The notes: generated by a model from the letters alone, not told the origin. DNA of 64,000 bases from Ophiura sarsii (GCA_035610835.1 CM069459.1:30912366-30976365), one strand, 5' to 3'. Numbered from the stretch's first letter, positions 10,286 through 21,991 are shown. Translations and numbers: made by a program.

Positions 10286-11117
10286 TGCATCCCACCCCGG
10301 TTGGGGATAAACATGTGGTACCAGTCAGACGATGCTACGAAGAGAAATGTCGACCGGCACCATGTTACTTCAAAAGTCACTTTGAGATTGAGATCCCAAT
10401 CCCTCGACGGTCTTGTACCTTGACCATCATTTACTGAGCTAAATATAGGAATTTTCGAACGTGACCGGTTGTTATTAAACATTAACGAAAGTGGATATTT
10501 ACGCACTGTTGTGTGAGCTTCTATAGGATTTTCACGTATTTGTCTTGTTTCAATAAAACACAACGGACATTTTATCAATACTATAATTAACGGTCAACTT
10601 TAATAAATAAATACTATTATTAGTCATATAATACCGTATAATATAAAGCAGTTTACCAACCTACGGTGTTTTACAATAGACAAAAATAACAACAAATATT
10701 AACAAACACCGGAGACGCAAAGATCCACCGAAGTGTATACAATACATGTATTATTATATATCAAAATAAAGACAAAATCACAAGGATTTCGAAAATAAAC
10801 ATTTTATGAACGATCCATTAAAGGGAAAGAAGAAATTTAAAAAAATGATAAATGCGCCCAAAATCCGTGTTAAAACGATCTTCGTATTTTGAAAAACCCG
10901 CTCTACCAGGCAACACAGAGGAGAAATCATAGTAAGCCATTTAAGCAAACAATGCACAAGTGTAAAACTGTGACAAAGCCTATATGTCTACACACACTCT
11001 TTACTATATTAGCCCTTTCCCATCATCATGCCTTGCTGAACAATTGATGACCGCGCGAACTTTAAACATGTGTATCCATGCTGTGTGCATTCAAAACCAT
11101 ACAATCACGAGTGTATT

Positions 11118-11420
11118 ACTGTTTGTAAAGTGTTATCAGCAAAGCGAAGATTCCACATTGCCCTTCCAGCAATGATGCAGCCAGGTCTGTCTTTCAGCCT
11201 GTCCTCTTCTTGTCCCGCATGATGGTTTCACCACAGGCATTAAAGAATAGGGTGATACAATGCAACTCTGACGGACTCCTTGCTCAAAGGGGAACTGATC
11301 TGTGTGGCCTTCTGCTGAGCTTTTTACAGCTTCCCCAGCAGCCAGACTTGGTGTTCCGGCGTGCCAAATTAAATTAGTGATTTCCATAAGGCACCACCCC
11401 TGGTCCCCAAACCTCAAACA
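11118..11420 (-). pseudogene. LINE reverse-transcriptase fragment, copy A (broken)
   Basis: On the minus strand the sequence encodes QFPFEQGVRQSCIVSP and, after frame breaks, WNLRFADNTLQTV. These correspond to the conserved RT blocks QGVRQGC.SPLLFN and FADD of non-LTR retrotransposons. Compared with B (24232-24558) this copy has a frameshift after SP, GVRQS in place of GVRQG, and FADN in place of FADD, so a catalytic aspartate is lost. It is a short internal RT piece with no endonuclease or 3' end nearby. Confidence 0.75.
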
Positions 11421-11994
11421 GCTGTATCTCCCCTTCTGTATTAGCTATACCAATGCCATTTTGCAGGCAGATAGCTTGTTATTAGGGCTTTAAAATGATA
11501 CCAGATTTGTTGAGATAGCTTTTGTGGTTTTAAAAATATTTAAGGAATATGACAGCATGAAACTAAAAAGTGTAACAGTACCACCCTATTAGGAGACGAG
11601 CTCATAACGCGTGACCATATATGCAGCGATGGAAATACATGACTTTCCACCAGGGTTGACTAGGTAGAAACTACACACTTTGTGGACATAGAATATTTCT
11701 AACCCTAACTTTTACAAAAGGAAATAGATCAGTTGAAAAAGTGGTCCTGGTGGGAACTCAACCACTAGACTAGCTGATCCCTCGTATTATTACGGAATAA
11801 AGCAATACTACTATTATGATCACAGTAGAAAACAGAATGGCTACGTCGGCATGAACAATAAATGTATCAAAAATTCCACACGATAAACATGATAAAGTTG
11901 GTGCATGCCGTGAAGTTGGCCATAGGCCTATTAAACTGTTGAGTCGGAGGACGATCAGTAGTAAAAGTTGTCATCAAAATAATATGATCAGTAC

Positions 11995-12222
11995 ACTTGA
12001 CTAATCCCTCTCCCCACTCCCACATGGAAACGGGAGAGCTTAACTAATCCTCTCACCACTCCCAAGGGAAAACGGGAGAGCTTGACTAATCCCTCACACC
12101 GCTCCCAAGGGGAATAAGAGAGTTTGACTAATCTCTTTCACCACTCCCCAAGGGAAACGGGAGAGTTGGTCTAATCCCTCTCACTACTCCCCAAGGGAAA
12201 CGGGAGGGTTTGACTAATCCCT
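11995..12222. repeat. ~45-bp minisatellite, five units
   Basis: Tandem units of the form TTGACTAATCCCTCTCACC + ACTCCCAAGGGAAACGGGAG, each able to form a small hairpin (CTCCC...GGGAG). Same array in B at 25127-25362. Confidence 0.75.
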
Positions 12223-12406
12223 CTGGCGTTATGGGTATGGCCGCACGTCACCATTGCAAAAGCAATATTATTATATTGTGCGCAGCTAAATATAGCCACC
12301 AATGTATTATTACAATAACAGATAATTAGTGCCGTGAAGAAGAAAATTACTGACAAGACCAAAGTAATCACGCCCATTCGTCGTACACAGTTTTAGATGC
12401 GGACGA

Positions 12407-12512
12407 AACTGCATTTAGCTGTAGAGAGACTTGCATTTAGCTACAGAGAGGTTTCAATTTAGCTGCAGAAAGACTTACATTGTAGAGAGACTTGCATTTA
12501 GCTGCAGAGAAA
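12407..12512. repeat. short tandem repeat GACTTGCATTTAGCTGCAGAGA
   Basis: Four to five imperfect units 160-270 bases upstream of the GPCR start; copy number differs slightly in B (25530-25628). It lies in the possible promoter/5' leader region, but no regulatory role can be shown. Confidence 0.65.
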
Positions 12513-12674
12513 GCGTATTACCTATAAGCGCAATCTCATCCGACAATACCAACTCAAAGTTTATAAACGGACACGTCCTTCATTATCGACAGTTATACTG
12601 TACATATAAGACGCAAGATACGGAGACGCGTTTAAAATATCGTGGTATTAATTGAAAGTGGAGCATCACATAGT

Positions 12675-13739
12675 ATGGATACACATTCTATGACGATTGG
12701 TGTTATTATTAGCGCAATATCCAAAAATGGCACTAATCACTGTCCATACGAAGACACTCTCAACTTAACGGATCCTGAATTGGCCGCCAAATCTGTGTAC
12801 CCGACAGATGATCTAATTTTATTACACACACTGATATACTCGGTCGTCTTTTTGGGGGTGTTTGGGAATCTGGCTTTCCTCTTCATGGTGATGCGAGTTC
12901 CATCTGTCCGTTCGACTGTAACCACGTATTTGACACACCTGGCAGTTTGCGATATTAGCTTTCTACTATCTCTGATTTTCTTCATGAACACATCCGGACC
13001 ATTAGATGCGGCGGAAGATGTTATTTTCAAGTCTGTTCGGGGATGCCATTTCCTCCATTTATCTGCGAATCTTTGGGCGATTGCATCAGTTGGAATAGTG
13101 ACTTTGATCTCAATTGAACGCTATTTTGCCATCTGTAAACCATTGAAAGCTTTGATACTGAAAGGTGGCAAGCGTAACGTCAAGATTCTTGGAGGGATTT
13201 GGATTGCAGCCTTAACAGTAGATGCTCTGACGTGGATCGTATCTTACGAGTATAAACGGTATTGTATCATCTGGCCCCAGACTCCAGATTATCAAAGTAT
13301 GCCAACAGTTCTTACGCGATGTATACCCTTCACCTTTGAGCGCGATCACTTTACTGATATAGCGTTCCCGTTCGCAATGACAGTATTGTTCTTTTTGGCG
13401 ATCATCGTGAACTGTACCTTAAATATCCTGATCGTTATTGCATTAAGCAACCGCAGAGTGGCAAGAAGCCAAGCTGATCGCGTCCGAAATCAAGTTGTTC
13501 GGACTCTGATTCTAAACACCGTCGTATTTTTTCTTTGTCAGGCCCCCCATAGGTTATCTAGTTTGGGTGATATGTTGGATTATTTCGATATTCATTTATA
13601 CACCGCTGATCAATTTTTTCTCTTGGAAGCTTTAGGTCATTTTGGTCTTTTTTTAAATTCCGTGATTAATCCGATTCTATATGTGGTAACGTGTCAGTAC
13701 TACCGACGGTGTATGCTGCAGGCGTTCTGTTTTAAGTAG
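12675..13739 (+). CDS. class A (rhodopsin-like) G protein-coupled receptor, copy A
   Basis: A 354-residue seven-helix receptor of the plasma membrane in a single exon. The short N-terminus has possible N-glycosylation sites at N18 and N30. TM1 is ~47-73 with GN (64-65), TM2 ~83-104 with LAVCD, Cys124 opens TM3 and could pair with an extracellular loop 2 cysteine, TM3 ends with ERY (148-150) in place of DRY, TM4 is ~169-190, TM5 ~227-257, TM6 ~273-294 with FFLCQAP in place of CWxP, and TM7 contains NPILY (332-336). The tail is very short and ends CFK; no PDZ motif is evident. I chose the ATG at 12675 because it is shared with copy B; the frame is open further up in A but has no ATG there. It looks like a peptide-type orphan receptor; the ligand is unknown. 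Differs from copy B at residues 81 (T), 122 (R), 224 (D) and 324 (G). Confidence 0.9.
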   Translation: MDTHSMTIGVIISAISKNGTNHCPYEDTLNLTDPELAAKSVYPTDDLILLHTLIYSVVFLGVFGNLAFLFMVMRVPSVRSTVTTYLTHLAVCDISFLLSLIFFMNTSGPLDAAEDVIFKSVRGCHFLHLSANLWAIASVGIVTLISIERYFAICKPLKALILKGGKRNVKILGGIWIAALTVDALTWIVSYEYKRYCIIWPQTPDYQSMPTVLTRCIPFTFERDHFTDIAFPFAMTVLFFLAIIVNCTLNILIVIALSNRRVARSQADRVRNQVVRTLILNTVVFFLCQAPHRLSSLGDMLDYFDIHLYTADQFFLLEALGHFGLFLNSVINPILYVVTCQYYRRCMLQAFCFK

Positions 13740-13846
13740 TAGATGTCTATCAACACACACCCATATTACCATGATTACCAATTGACTGGGAGGATCGGCT
13801 ACAGGTACAAGAAATTCTTTGGTTGTTGGCGATGTAAAAAAAATTA

Positions 13847-14358
13847 ACTATACAGGTAATGAATGGGCTTTTAACTCTAAAAATATATATCCTACCTACA
13901 AATATTAAATCATAAAGTTGTTGAGAAATTTATCTTCTTTAATATGAGATATTGCGCGTTAGGATAGGTTGAATATTGAAGAAGTGACGATCCAAAATGT
14001 AAGGCAATGTCACAATATCATTTTAACATTTTACTATTAACACCGGGGTGAGTATGACAGGTAGCGTGTGTGTGGCGTATTGATGGCCGACTATCCAATC
14101 TGCGCATGCACCCCCAATTGCACTACCGGTAATCGATAAAGTACCAGTAGCTGGGTCCGCGTGTAGAAAAGAAAAGTGTGAAAATGAAAATCGGACTTCA
14201 CCTTACATTTTGGAGTGGCACTTCCTTAATAATCACCCAATCTTAACGTGCAATATCTCATATTAAAGAAGATAAATTTTTCAACAACTTTATGATTTAA
14301 TATTTGTAGGTAGGATATATATTTTTAGAGCTAAAAGCCCATTTATTACCTGTATAGT
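13847..14358. mobile_element. 512-bp MITE with ~130-bp inverted repeats
   Basis: The left end ACTATACAGGTAATGAATGG returns inverted at the right end, and similarity of the arms extends through the ATATTTGTAGGTAGG region to GATATTGCRCGTTA. Non-coding centre. Target duplication is unclear (TA/TTA next to the ends). B copy at 26959-27470 has the same length; a diverged half lies at 20150-20360. Confidence 0.75.
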
Positions 14359-14653
14359 AACTTTTTTGATGACTGTATGTAGGCTATCACGGATGTAACA
14401 ACGTGATTATCGTGTAAAACCGGATGAAATCGTATAACAAATAACAACGTATCGTGTAAAACTGAACGTTATCATGTAACCATCGGTATAAATCATATAA
14501 GAACCTAATGAGATCATTTACAATTCAGTGTAATTGTATTAAGGGTGACGCAGCCATGTGAAACTGTTATCCTAGTATTTGGTACAGTTTGCTTCTGGCT
14601 CCTTAATGCGTTTTAACTAAAGTTATCTCATCCTCCTCTTGGTGTTTGTTTAA

Positions 14654-14870
14654 CACTTTCCACGTGGTTTTACCATACTACACAAAAATATTTTATTCTT
14701 CAGAAACCTTTCCTAGCTTTTAAGGTCTATCTCAAGTATTACTGAATCAATACCAGGTGTGTTTGTACTTATCTTAGTGCGTTTCTCATAGTGATTCAAA
14801 ATATCATTTATCTTGACATTTTTGAAACATTTTGTGAAATTGTGGCAAGTCGTCTGCTGCGTGAAAAGTG
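14654..14870. mobile_element. TTAA-flanked MITE (CACTTTYCACG ends)
   Basis: TTAA-CACTTTCCACGTGG on the left and the inverse CGTGAAAAGTG-TTAA on the right; 217 bp between TTAA sites, as in piggyBac-type non-autonomous elements. A second end of the same family, TTAACACTTTCCACGCGGC, lies at 14922 and pairs with 14813-14875 as a long hairpin. B copy at 27777-27983. Confidence 0.65.
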
Positions 14871-15090
14871 TTAAAAAAAGTTTTTTACTTTGTATGTATA
14901 TTTTGTAGAATTTTTAAATTCTTAACACTTTCCACGCGGCAGGCGTCTGCAGATGACATTACAAAATGTCACAAAATGTTTCAAAAATGTCAGAATTATT
15001 GAGTTTTATTACCATAGTATGTGCACCGTCGCGGCAAAAGGGGTGCAGCTGTCTGTAGAATGCATTTTGAGATGTTGATGGAATTAGGCA

Positions 15091-15498
15091 TGAATATTAA
15101 TCATTCTTAAACAGCTAAGAAAGTTTAAGCAATCTCATTGGTTTTCAGAGAAATCGTCGACATTTACCTGACATAATATAACTCGGGAAGGTGGGGCTTA
15201 ACGTTTTAACAGTGCGTCCGACCTTCACAATGCGTGGTTTGCTCCATAACGCCTACTTCTGCAGTGCGTCTTTGGCGCCTTTCCTGCGCTTATGCCGGCG
15301 CCGCGTCCCTTATGCATGGTGTACTCATCGCGTGGGATTGGATGGAATGTTTGTGGGTTATTCGATCCTAGCAGGGGTAAAAGTTGTCAAAAGTGGACAA
15401 TAAAATGTACTTATTTCTTTGATAAATGTCTAAAGTATGATAGTTTAAGAATGAGAATAAAGGTATTGTTTATAGACCATACCCGTTATATTGTCTGA
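15091..15498 (+). repeat. block X, left of minisatellite A
   Basis: About 400 bp starting TGAATATTAATCATTCTTAA, which is the 3' half of a 42-bp satellite unit joined to unique sequence, and ending ATATTGTCTGA. The same block recurs at 18670-19078 and 28203-28590. Short open frames inside are not conserved between copies, so I see no gene. Confidence 0.75.
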
Positions 15499-15785
15499 CA
15501 TAAATGCGTTCAGTAGTTTTATTTTTTTGCGTAGAACGGCGTCGTTGTTCTACTTAAAGCTGGCCTACCACTTTAAAAGTTCACCACAGACGAACTGGTC
15601 ATACACCTGTTCACTTGATGACAGACTGTACAGAGTTAACGTGGAGAAATTGTAACCTTGTCAAATTCCCAAGAGAACTGGATGAGGCTAGAAATCCAAA
15701 GTGGTAGTTCGCCTTTAAGATAATACTATCGTCCGCATTTATGTCAGACAATATAACACGGGTACGGCCTAAAAACGATACCTTT
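15457..15785. repeat. long hairpin at array edge (A), interrupted by a MITE
   Basis: Left arm 15457-15537 (AAAGGTATTG...GTAGAAC) and right arm 15547-15557 plus 15719-15785 are reverse complements with scattered mismatches, sharing CGCATTTATGTCAGACAATA. The uninterrupted version is at 28549-28713. Confidence 0.75.
15558..15714. mobile_element. 157-bp TTAA MITE, present in A and absent in B
   Basis: Flanked by TTAA on both sides (15554-15557, 15715-15718); ends AGCTGGCCTACCACTTT and, inverted, AGGCGAACTACCACTTT. The B hairpin loop reads CTACTTAAGATAAT with a single TTAA, a clean empty site. piggyBac-like by target site and size. Confidence 0.8.
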
Positions 15786-15795
15786 GTTCTCTAAG

Positions 15796-18680
15796 TGTAA
15801 TACTGTAACACCAGACGTTATCGTGAATATTAATCAATATAATCGTGTAATACCAGACGTTATCGTGAATATTAATCAATGTAATACTGTAACACCAGAA
15901 GTTATCGTTAATATTAATCAGTGTAATACTGTAACACCAGACGTTTTCGTGAATATTAATCAATATAATCGTGTAATACCAGGCGTTATCGTGAATATTA
16001 ATCAATGTAATACTGTAACACCAGAAGTTATCGTGAATATTAATCAGTGTAATACTGTAACACCAGACGTTTTCGTGAATATTAATCAATATAATCGTGT
16101 AATACCAGACGTTTTCGTGAATATTAATCAATGTAATCGTGTAATACCAGACGTGATCGTGAATATTAATCAATTGTAACACCAGAAGTTATCGTTAATA
16201 TTAATCAGTGTAATACTGTAACACCAGAAGTTATCGTTAATATTAATCAGTGTAATACTGTAACACCAGACGTTATCGTGAATATTAATCAATGTAATAC
16301 TGTAACACCAGAAGTTATCGTTAATATTAATCAGTGTAATACTGTAACACCAGACGTGTTCGTGAATATTAATCAATATAATCGTGTAATACCAGGCGTT
16401 ATCGTGAATATTAATCAATGTAATACTGTAACACCAGACGTTATCGTGAATATTAATCAATGTAATACTGTAACACCAGAAGTTATCGTTAATATTAATC
16501 AGTGTAATACTGTAACACCAGACGTTTTCGTGAATATTAATCAATGTAATACTGTAACACCAGAAGTTATCGTTAATATTAATCAATGTAATCGTGTAAT
16601 ACCAGACGTTTTCGTGAATATTAATCAATGTAATCGTGTAATACCAGACATTATCGTGAATATTAATCAATGTAATACTGTAACACCAGACGTGTTCGTG
16701 AATATTAATCAATGTAATCGTGTAATACCAGACGTTTTCGTGAATATTAATCAATATAATCGTGTAATACCAGACGTGATCGTGAATATTAATCAATGTA
16801 ATACTGTAACACCAGACGTTATCGTTAATATTAATCAATATAATCGTGTAATACCAGACATTATCGTGAATAATTATCAATGTAATACTGTAACACCAGA
16901 AGTTATCGTTAATATTAATCAGTGTAATACTGTAACACCAGACGTTTTCGTGAATATTAATCAATGTAATACTGTAACACCAGAAGTTATCGTTAATATT
17001 AATCAATGTAATCGTGTAATACCAGACGTTTTCGTGAATATTAATCAATGTAATCGTGTAATACCAGACATTATCGTGAATATTAATCAATGTAATACTG
17101 TAACACCAGACGTGTTCGTGAATATTAATCAATGTAATCGTGTAATACCAGACGTTTTCGTGAATATTAATCAATATAATCGTGTAATACCAGACGTGAT
17201 CGTGAATATTAATCAATGTAATACTGTAACACCAGACGTTGTCGTTAATATTAATCAATATAATCGTGTAATACCAGACATTATCGTGAATAATTATCAA
17301 TGTAATACTGTAACACCAGAAGTTATCGTTAATATTAATCAGTGTAATACTGTAACACCAGACGTTTTCGTTAATATTAATCAATATAATCGTGTAATAC
17401 CAGACATTATCGTGAATATTAATCAATGTAATACTGTAACACCAGACGTTATCGTTAATATTAATCAATATAATCGTGTAATACCAGACATTATCGTGAA
17501 TAATTATCAATGTAATACTGTAACACCAGAAGTTATCGTTAATATTAATCAGTGTAATACTGTAACACCAGACGTTTTCGTTAATATTAATCAATATAAT
17601 CGTGTAATACCAGACATTATCGTGAATATTGATCAATGTAATACTGTAACACCAGACGTTATCGTTAATATTAATCAATATAATCGTGTAATACCAGACA
17701 TTATCGTGAATAATTATCAATGTAATACTGTAACACCAGAAGTTATCGTTAATATTAATCAGTGTAATACTGTAACACCAGATGTTTTCGTGAATATTAA
17801 TCAATATATTAGTAATCGTGTAATACCAGACGTTATCGTGAATATTAATCAATGTAATACTGTAACAACAGAAGTTATCGTTAATTTTAATCAGTGTAAT
17901 ATTGTAACACCAGACGTTTTCGTGAATATTAATCAATATAATCGTGTAATACCAGACGTTATCGTGAATATTAATCAATGTAATACTGTAACACCAGAAG
18001 TTATCGTTAATATTAATCAGTGTAATACTGTAACACCAGAATGTTATCGTTAATATTAATCAATATAATCGTGTAATACCAGACGTTATCGTGAATATTA
18101 ATCAATGTAATACTGTAACACCAGAAGTTATCGTTAATATTAATCAGGGTAATACTGTAACACCAGACGTTTTCGTGAATATTAATCAATATAATCGTGT
18201 AATACCAGACGTTATCGTGAATATAAATCAATGTAATACTGTAACACCAGAAGTTATCGTTAATATTAATCAGTGTAATACTGTAAAACCAGACGTTTTC
18301 GTGAATATTAATAAATGTAATCGTGTAATACCAGACATTATCGTGAATATTAATCAATGTAATACTGTAACACCAGACGTTATCGTGAATATTAATAAAT
18401 GAAGTCGTGTAATACCAGACGTTATCATGAATATTAATCAGCGTAATACTGTAACACCAGACGTTATCATGAATATTAATCAGTGTAATACTGTAACACC
18501 AGACGTTATCGTGAATATTAATCAATGTAATACTGTAACACCAGACGTTATCGTTAATAATGATCTATTTAATCGTGTAATACCTTGAATATTAATCAGT
18601 GTAATACTGTAATACCAGACGTTATCGTGAATATTAATCAATGTAATCGTGTAATACCAGACGTTATCGTGAATATTAAT
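15796..18680. repeat. 42-bp minisatellite array A
   Basis: About 2.9 kb, roughly 69 units. Unit: AATACTGTAACACCAGACG + TTATCGTGAATATTAATCAATGT, with two main subtypes (AATACTGTAACACC and AATCGTGTAATACC), GAAGTTATCG and GACGTTTTCG variants, and occasional 48-bp units carrying an extra ATTAGT. The unit is 14 codons long and lacks stops in one frame on each strand, so both strands show open frames of about 600 codons. That is a consequence of repeat length, not evidence of a gene. Confidence 0.95.
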
Positions 18681-19078
18681 CATTCTTAAACAGCTAAGAA
18701 AGTTTCAGCAATCTCAATGGTTTTCAGAGAAATCGGCGACATTTACCTGACACAATATAACCCGGGAAGGTGGGGCTTACGTTGTAACAGTGCGTCCGAC
18801 TTTCACAATGCGTGGTTTGCTCCATAACGCCCACTTCTGCAGTGCGTCTTTGGCGCCTTTCCTGCAGTTATGCCGGTGCCGCGTCCCTTACGGATGGTGT
18901 ACTCATCGCATGGAATTGGATGGAATGTTTGTGGATTATTCGATCCTAGAAGGGGTAAAAATGATCAAATGTGGACAATAAAATGTACTTATTTCTTTGA
19001 TAAATGTCTAAAGTATGATTGTTTAAGAATGAGAATAAAGGTATTGTTTATAGACCGTACCCGTGTTATATTGTCTGA
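18670..19078 (+). repeat. block X, right of minisatellite A
   Basis: Second copy of the block at 15091, starting in the last satellite unit and ending at ATATTGTCTGA, where similarity stops before the hairpin. B has no such block after its array. Confidence 0.75.
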
Positions 19079-20149
19079 AAATCTGAACATTTTGACAATT
19101 TGACCCATGTTACAAAGAATTTCAGGAAACTGTAGACCGTTGACCTGTTTTGTCCTTTACCTTGAAAGCTAAACATCGGGTGGAAATACAACCATTGACT
19201 TGTTTGCTCTGTATGATCTCAGGAACAGTTTGGTATGCATTAGGCCTACACCATAATCTGAGCATTTTTGCAATTTTACCAATGTAGTAAAGGGTAAAAA
19301 AAAGAGCAAGTCCCCCTAATGTTCGCTAACGTTTGTTTGCATAACTCCCCACACAATTATACGTTTTCAGATATTGAAACACTTATGAAAAGGTTAAACG
19401 CTTGGTTACCCAATGTGGCACGTTTTCCACTTTTCAATATCATTATTAGTTTTCCAAAAAGAGTCACATTTCCCCAAAATGATGTTTAAAGAAAAGGGGA
19501 ACTTTTCAAAATGCTATACGAGTTTATTTGTAATGTATAACTCCACACACAATTTGGCGATTCGAGAGATTGAAACACTATCAAAACAGAAAACGCTTGG
19601 CTACCCACACAAAGGTTCTCCTTTTCATTGCCATGTTTACTTTTCCCAACAAATTGTCCCCAAAATGATGTTTCCGAAAGAGGCACTTTTCAACGATGCA
19701 GGAAAATCATTGATGTAAATGGTTGACACTTTTTGCCAGTCATGTATGAAAAAAACACCATTTTATTTATTTATTTTCAAATAAACACCGGCTAAAGAAA
19801 GAAGATACTTTCATGTAATTCAAAATAAAGACAATTGAAATATTAAAAAAAAAAGCACTGGAGACATTTTGTAACTTTCTTGTTCATGATGAATGACCTC
19901 AGAATGTACTTAAAATAGAATAAAAGATTTTCCGAACTCCATGCGCCAAAGGATAGTAATCATCAAGTACGTATTCGATCTCCGCAAAGTACAAATTCGT
20001 CGCGAGGTTCAAAAGTAGGCAAAAAAAATTGAAATACGTGAGTAGTGCGGATATAATTATAATAGTTTCAGGCCCTGAGTGAATGTAAACAAAACACTGG
20101 CCGTCAGACCGCGGCTGTCATTATAATTATACAGTCTTCAACATAACTG
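19079..20149. other. unassigned AT-rich spacer
   Basis: Contains two partly similar stretches around 19340-19530 and 19540-19690 (phrases such as CACACAATT and GATTGAAACACT recur), so an old internal duplication is likely. A 101-codon open frame at 19413-19718 has no recognisable domain and I do not call it a gene. Confidence 0.4.
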
Positions 20150-20360
20150 ACCAGGTAATAAATATGCTCTCAACTAAAATATAGTACACTATAACTCCTT
20201 CGTAAAAATATTGCAAAATAAAGTTGTAAGGAACTTTCTTGTTTTTAATTTGAGATATTACACGTGAAGATTGAATGAGTATTCACTGCCTTAAACCAAA
20301 ACAAGTCCGTTTTTCATTTCAACATTACGTTCGTCTACACGCAGCCTCGGACTAGCAATA
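20150..20360. mobile_element. diverged half of the 512-bp MITE family
   Basis: CAGGTAATAAATATGCTCT, AAATAAAGTTGTAAGG and TTTGAGATATTACACGTGAAG follow the order of the left arm of 13847-14358. No right arm was found. Confidence 0.45.
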
Positions 20361-20491
20361 GGCAGATTATTGATTAACTGGCAGCGACAACTCACGGGTC
20401 TGTACTATTTGATGATTGGTATTGATTAGAGACACACAAAGAAGATGTTTAATGCTGCTTATTTATTATACATGTTGAGTCAGTGCGTTAC

Positions 20492-21300
20492 CAGGCGCGT
20501 GCCGGGGCAGGGGGGGGGGGGGGGGGGCTTACCAGGGGGGGGGGGGCACCCCCATTGGCAAAAGAGTAAAAAAATAAAAAGGAAGATAAAAGGAAGATAA
20601 GGAGGAAGGGTAACGAGCATAGACAATGCAAGCGGGGAGTGCCCCCATCATTGTCACGGTAGGGACGATGCCCCCCTCAAAAGAAGCCTTTTTTGCGCGA
20701 ATTTATATTAGTTTCAATGTTAAACTATTCAAGCTTAACAATATGGTCTCTGGAACGTTTTCTGGATCATTTTTTATTTTGTGCTATTCAATTTCAACAA
20801 GATGGCTTCATAAACGTTTTGTGAACCTTTTTAGTGTTAAAATAGACATTTTGTGCACGTCCCGCGCGCATTGGTTTAGCTATTCATTTATTATTCAAGC
20901 TTAACAAGATGGCTTCAAGAACGTTTTTCTAAACTTTTTTTTTGCAATAGCACATTTTTGCGCGCTCCGCGCCAATTATTTTTATGCTACTACGCGCAAA
21001 TCCTTTTTAATTTATTCCCTATTTCAAACCCTTACGCCGTGTTGTTTGCTTATTGCAAAATTGAAGGGAACAAAATCCAATTTTGAATGATATTAATTGG
21101 AAATAAAGTTAAAGCTTTTCAATAAAACATTGGTCAAAATTACACACCAAATCGCACCAAACGTGTTCGAAAATTCAAAAAACAATCAAATTTTCATAGG
21201 ACCCCCCCTTCAGACTCCCCTGTCCGCTTTACCGCGGAAAGCGGTGCGAACCAATGAAATTTATTTTTAAGCCCCCCGGTAAATCCTGCGCACGCCTATG
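20492..21300. mobile_element. 809-bp putative DNA transposon relic with GTTAC flanks
   Basis: The left end CAGGCGCGTGCCGG and the inverted right end CATAGGCGTGCGCAGG are similar; GTTAC stands immediately outside both ends (20487-20491, 21301-21305). An 18-G run follows the left end and a C run (GCCCCCC) precedes the right. The interior repeats AAGATGGCTTCA...AACGTTTT. No transposase frame. Confidence 0.5.
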
Positions 21301-21604
21301 GTTACTCCAAAAGACTGTGTTGCGCATGCGTGATGCATAGTCTTTACTAGATTCAAGGATACTATACAGGCTCGATAGTAAGAAGGGGATTGGGGATGCT
21401 TCAATTGATCAATGCAACCCATACTGCATACCTGTCACACTGTCCCGCGTGTTCAAAACCCAAGTGTTAAAATGTAAACTGCACTTTGTTCTATCCTTTT
21501 CAATGTGGCGTTCTTAATTATTTCTTAATGAATATTGTATCAAGTTAAAGAGTAGTAATTTCTTTACTACTTTATTATTTAATATGTTTATGTAGGAGCT
21601 ATAG

Positions 21605-21937
21605 ATGAGGTGACCGTTGTTTACATCAGTTGTGTTTACAAATTGATTAGCGCCTGGTCTAAAGACATGTTAGAGGTACTAGTCCATGACTACTGCATAC
21701 ATACTATTCGAAAGCAAAACACATATCACTGAGCGCCAATTTTAAAAGCACATGCCCTTATACGCATACTGCCGGGCAACCAGATTTAGTACCTGGTCTC
21801 TCATTGTGCTTAGGGATGCAGACCATGACTATTGCACCGTAAGCATGGTAAGTAATGATCAATCAAGCGTGAATTAAAGCACATTCCCTGTAGGTGCGCA
21901 CGCATACTGCCGGGCACTACGTCACCGGTCACACCAT
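21605..21937. mobile_element. ~333-bp MITE, present in B and absent in A
   Basis: CTATAG stands on both sides (21599-21604, 21938-21943); copy A has one CTATAG at this point near 3957. The ends ATGAGGTGACCGTTGTTTAC and, inverted, ATGGTGTGACCGGTGACGTA place it in the same family as 4006-4267. Confidence 0.7.
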
Positions 21938-21991
21938 CTATAGTTTTGGAGTTAAGAGTTACCTGGTCAGTTACTTATTTTTAGGATAGTA

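Larger units (their letters stand above)
3691..18680 (+). repeat. segmental duplication copy A
   Basis: From ATAGTCTTTACTAG at 3691 this matches copy B from 21337 in the same order and orientation, with small substitutions and indels, through the MITEs, LINE relic, minisatellites, GPCR, block X, hairpin and into the 42-bp array. The match cannot be followed base by base inside the array. A is larger than B up to the GPCR because it carries the 4.9-kb LTR compound element. Confidence 0.85.

Noticed and set aside
12642..12674. Upstream N-terminal extension of the copy A receptor from a GTG
   Set aside because: There is no ATG in the extension and copy B does not conserve it; the shared ATG at 12675 is the better start.
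15796..18680. CRISPR-like array
   Set aside because: Units are contiguous variants of one 42-bp sequence with no unique spacers, in animal DNA and without cas genes.
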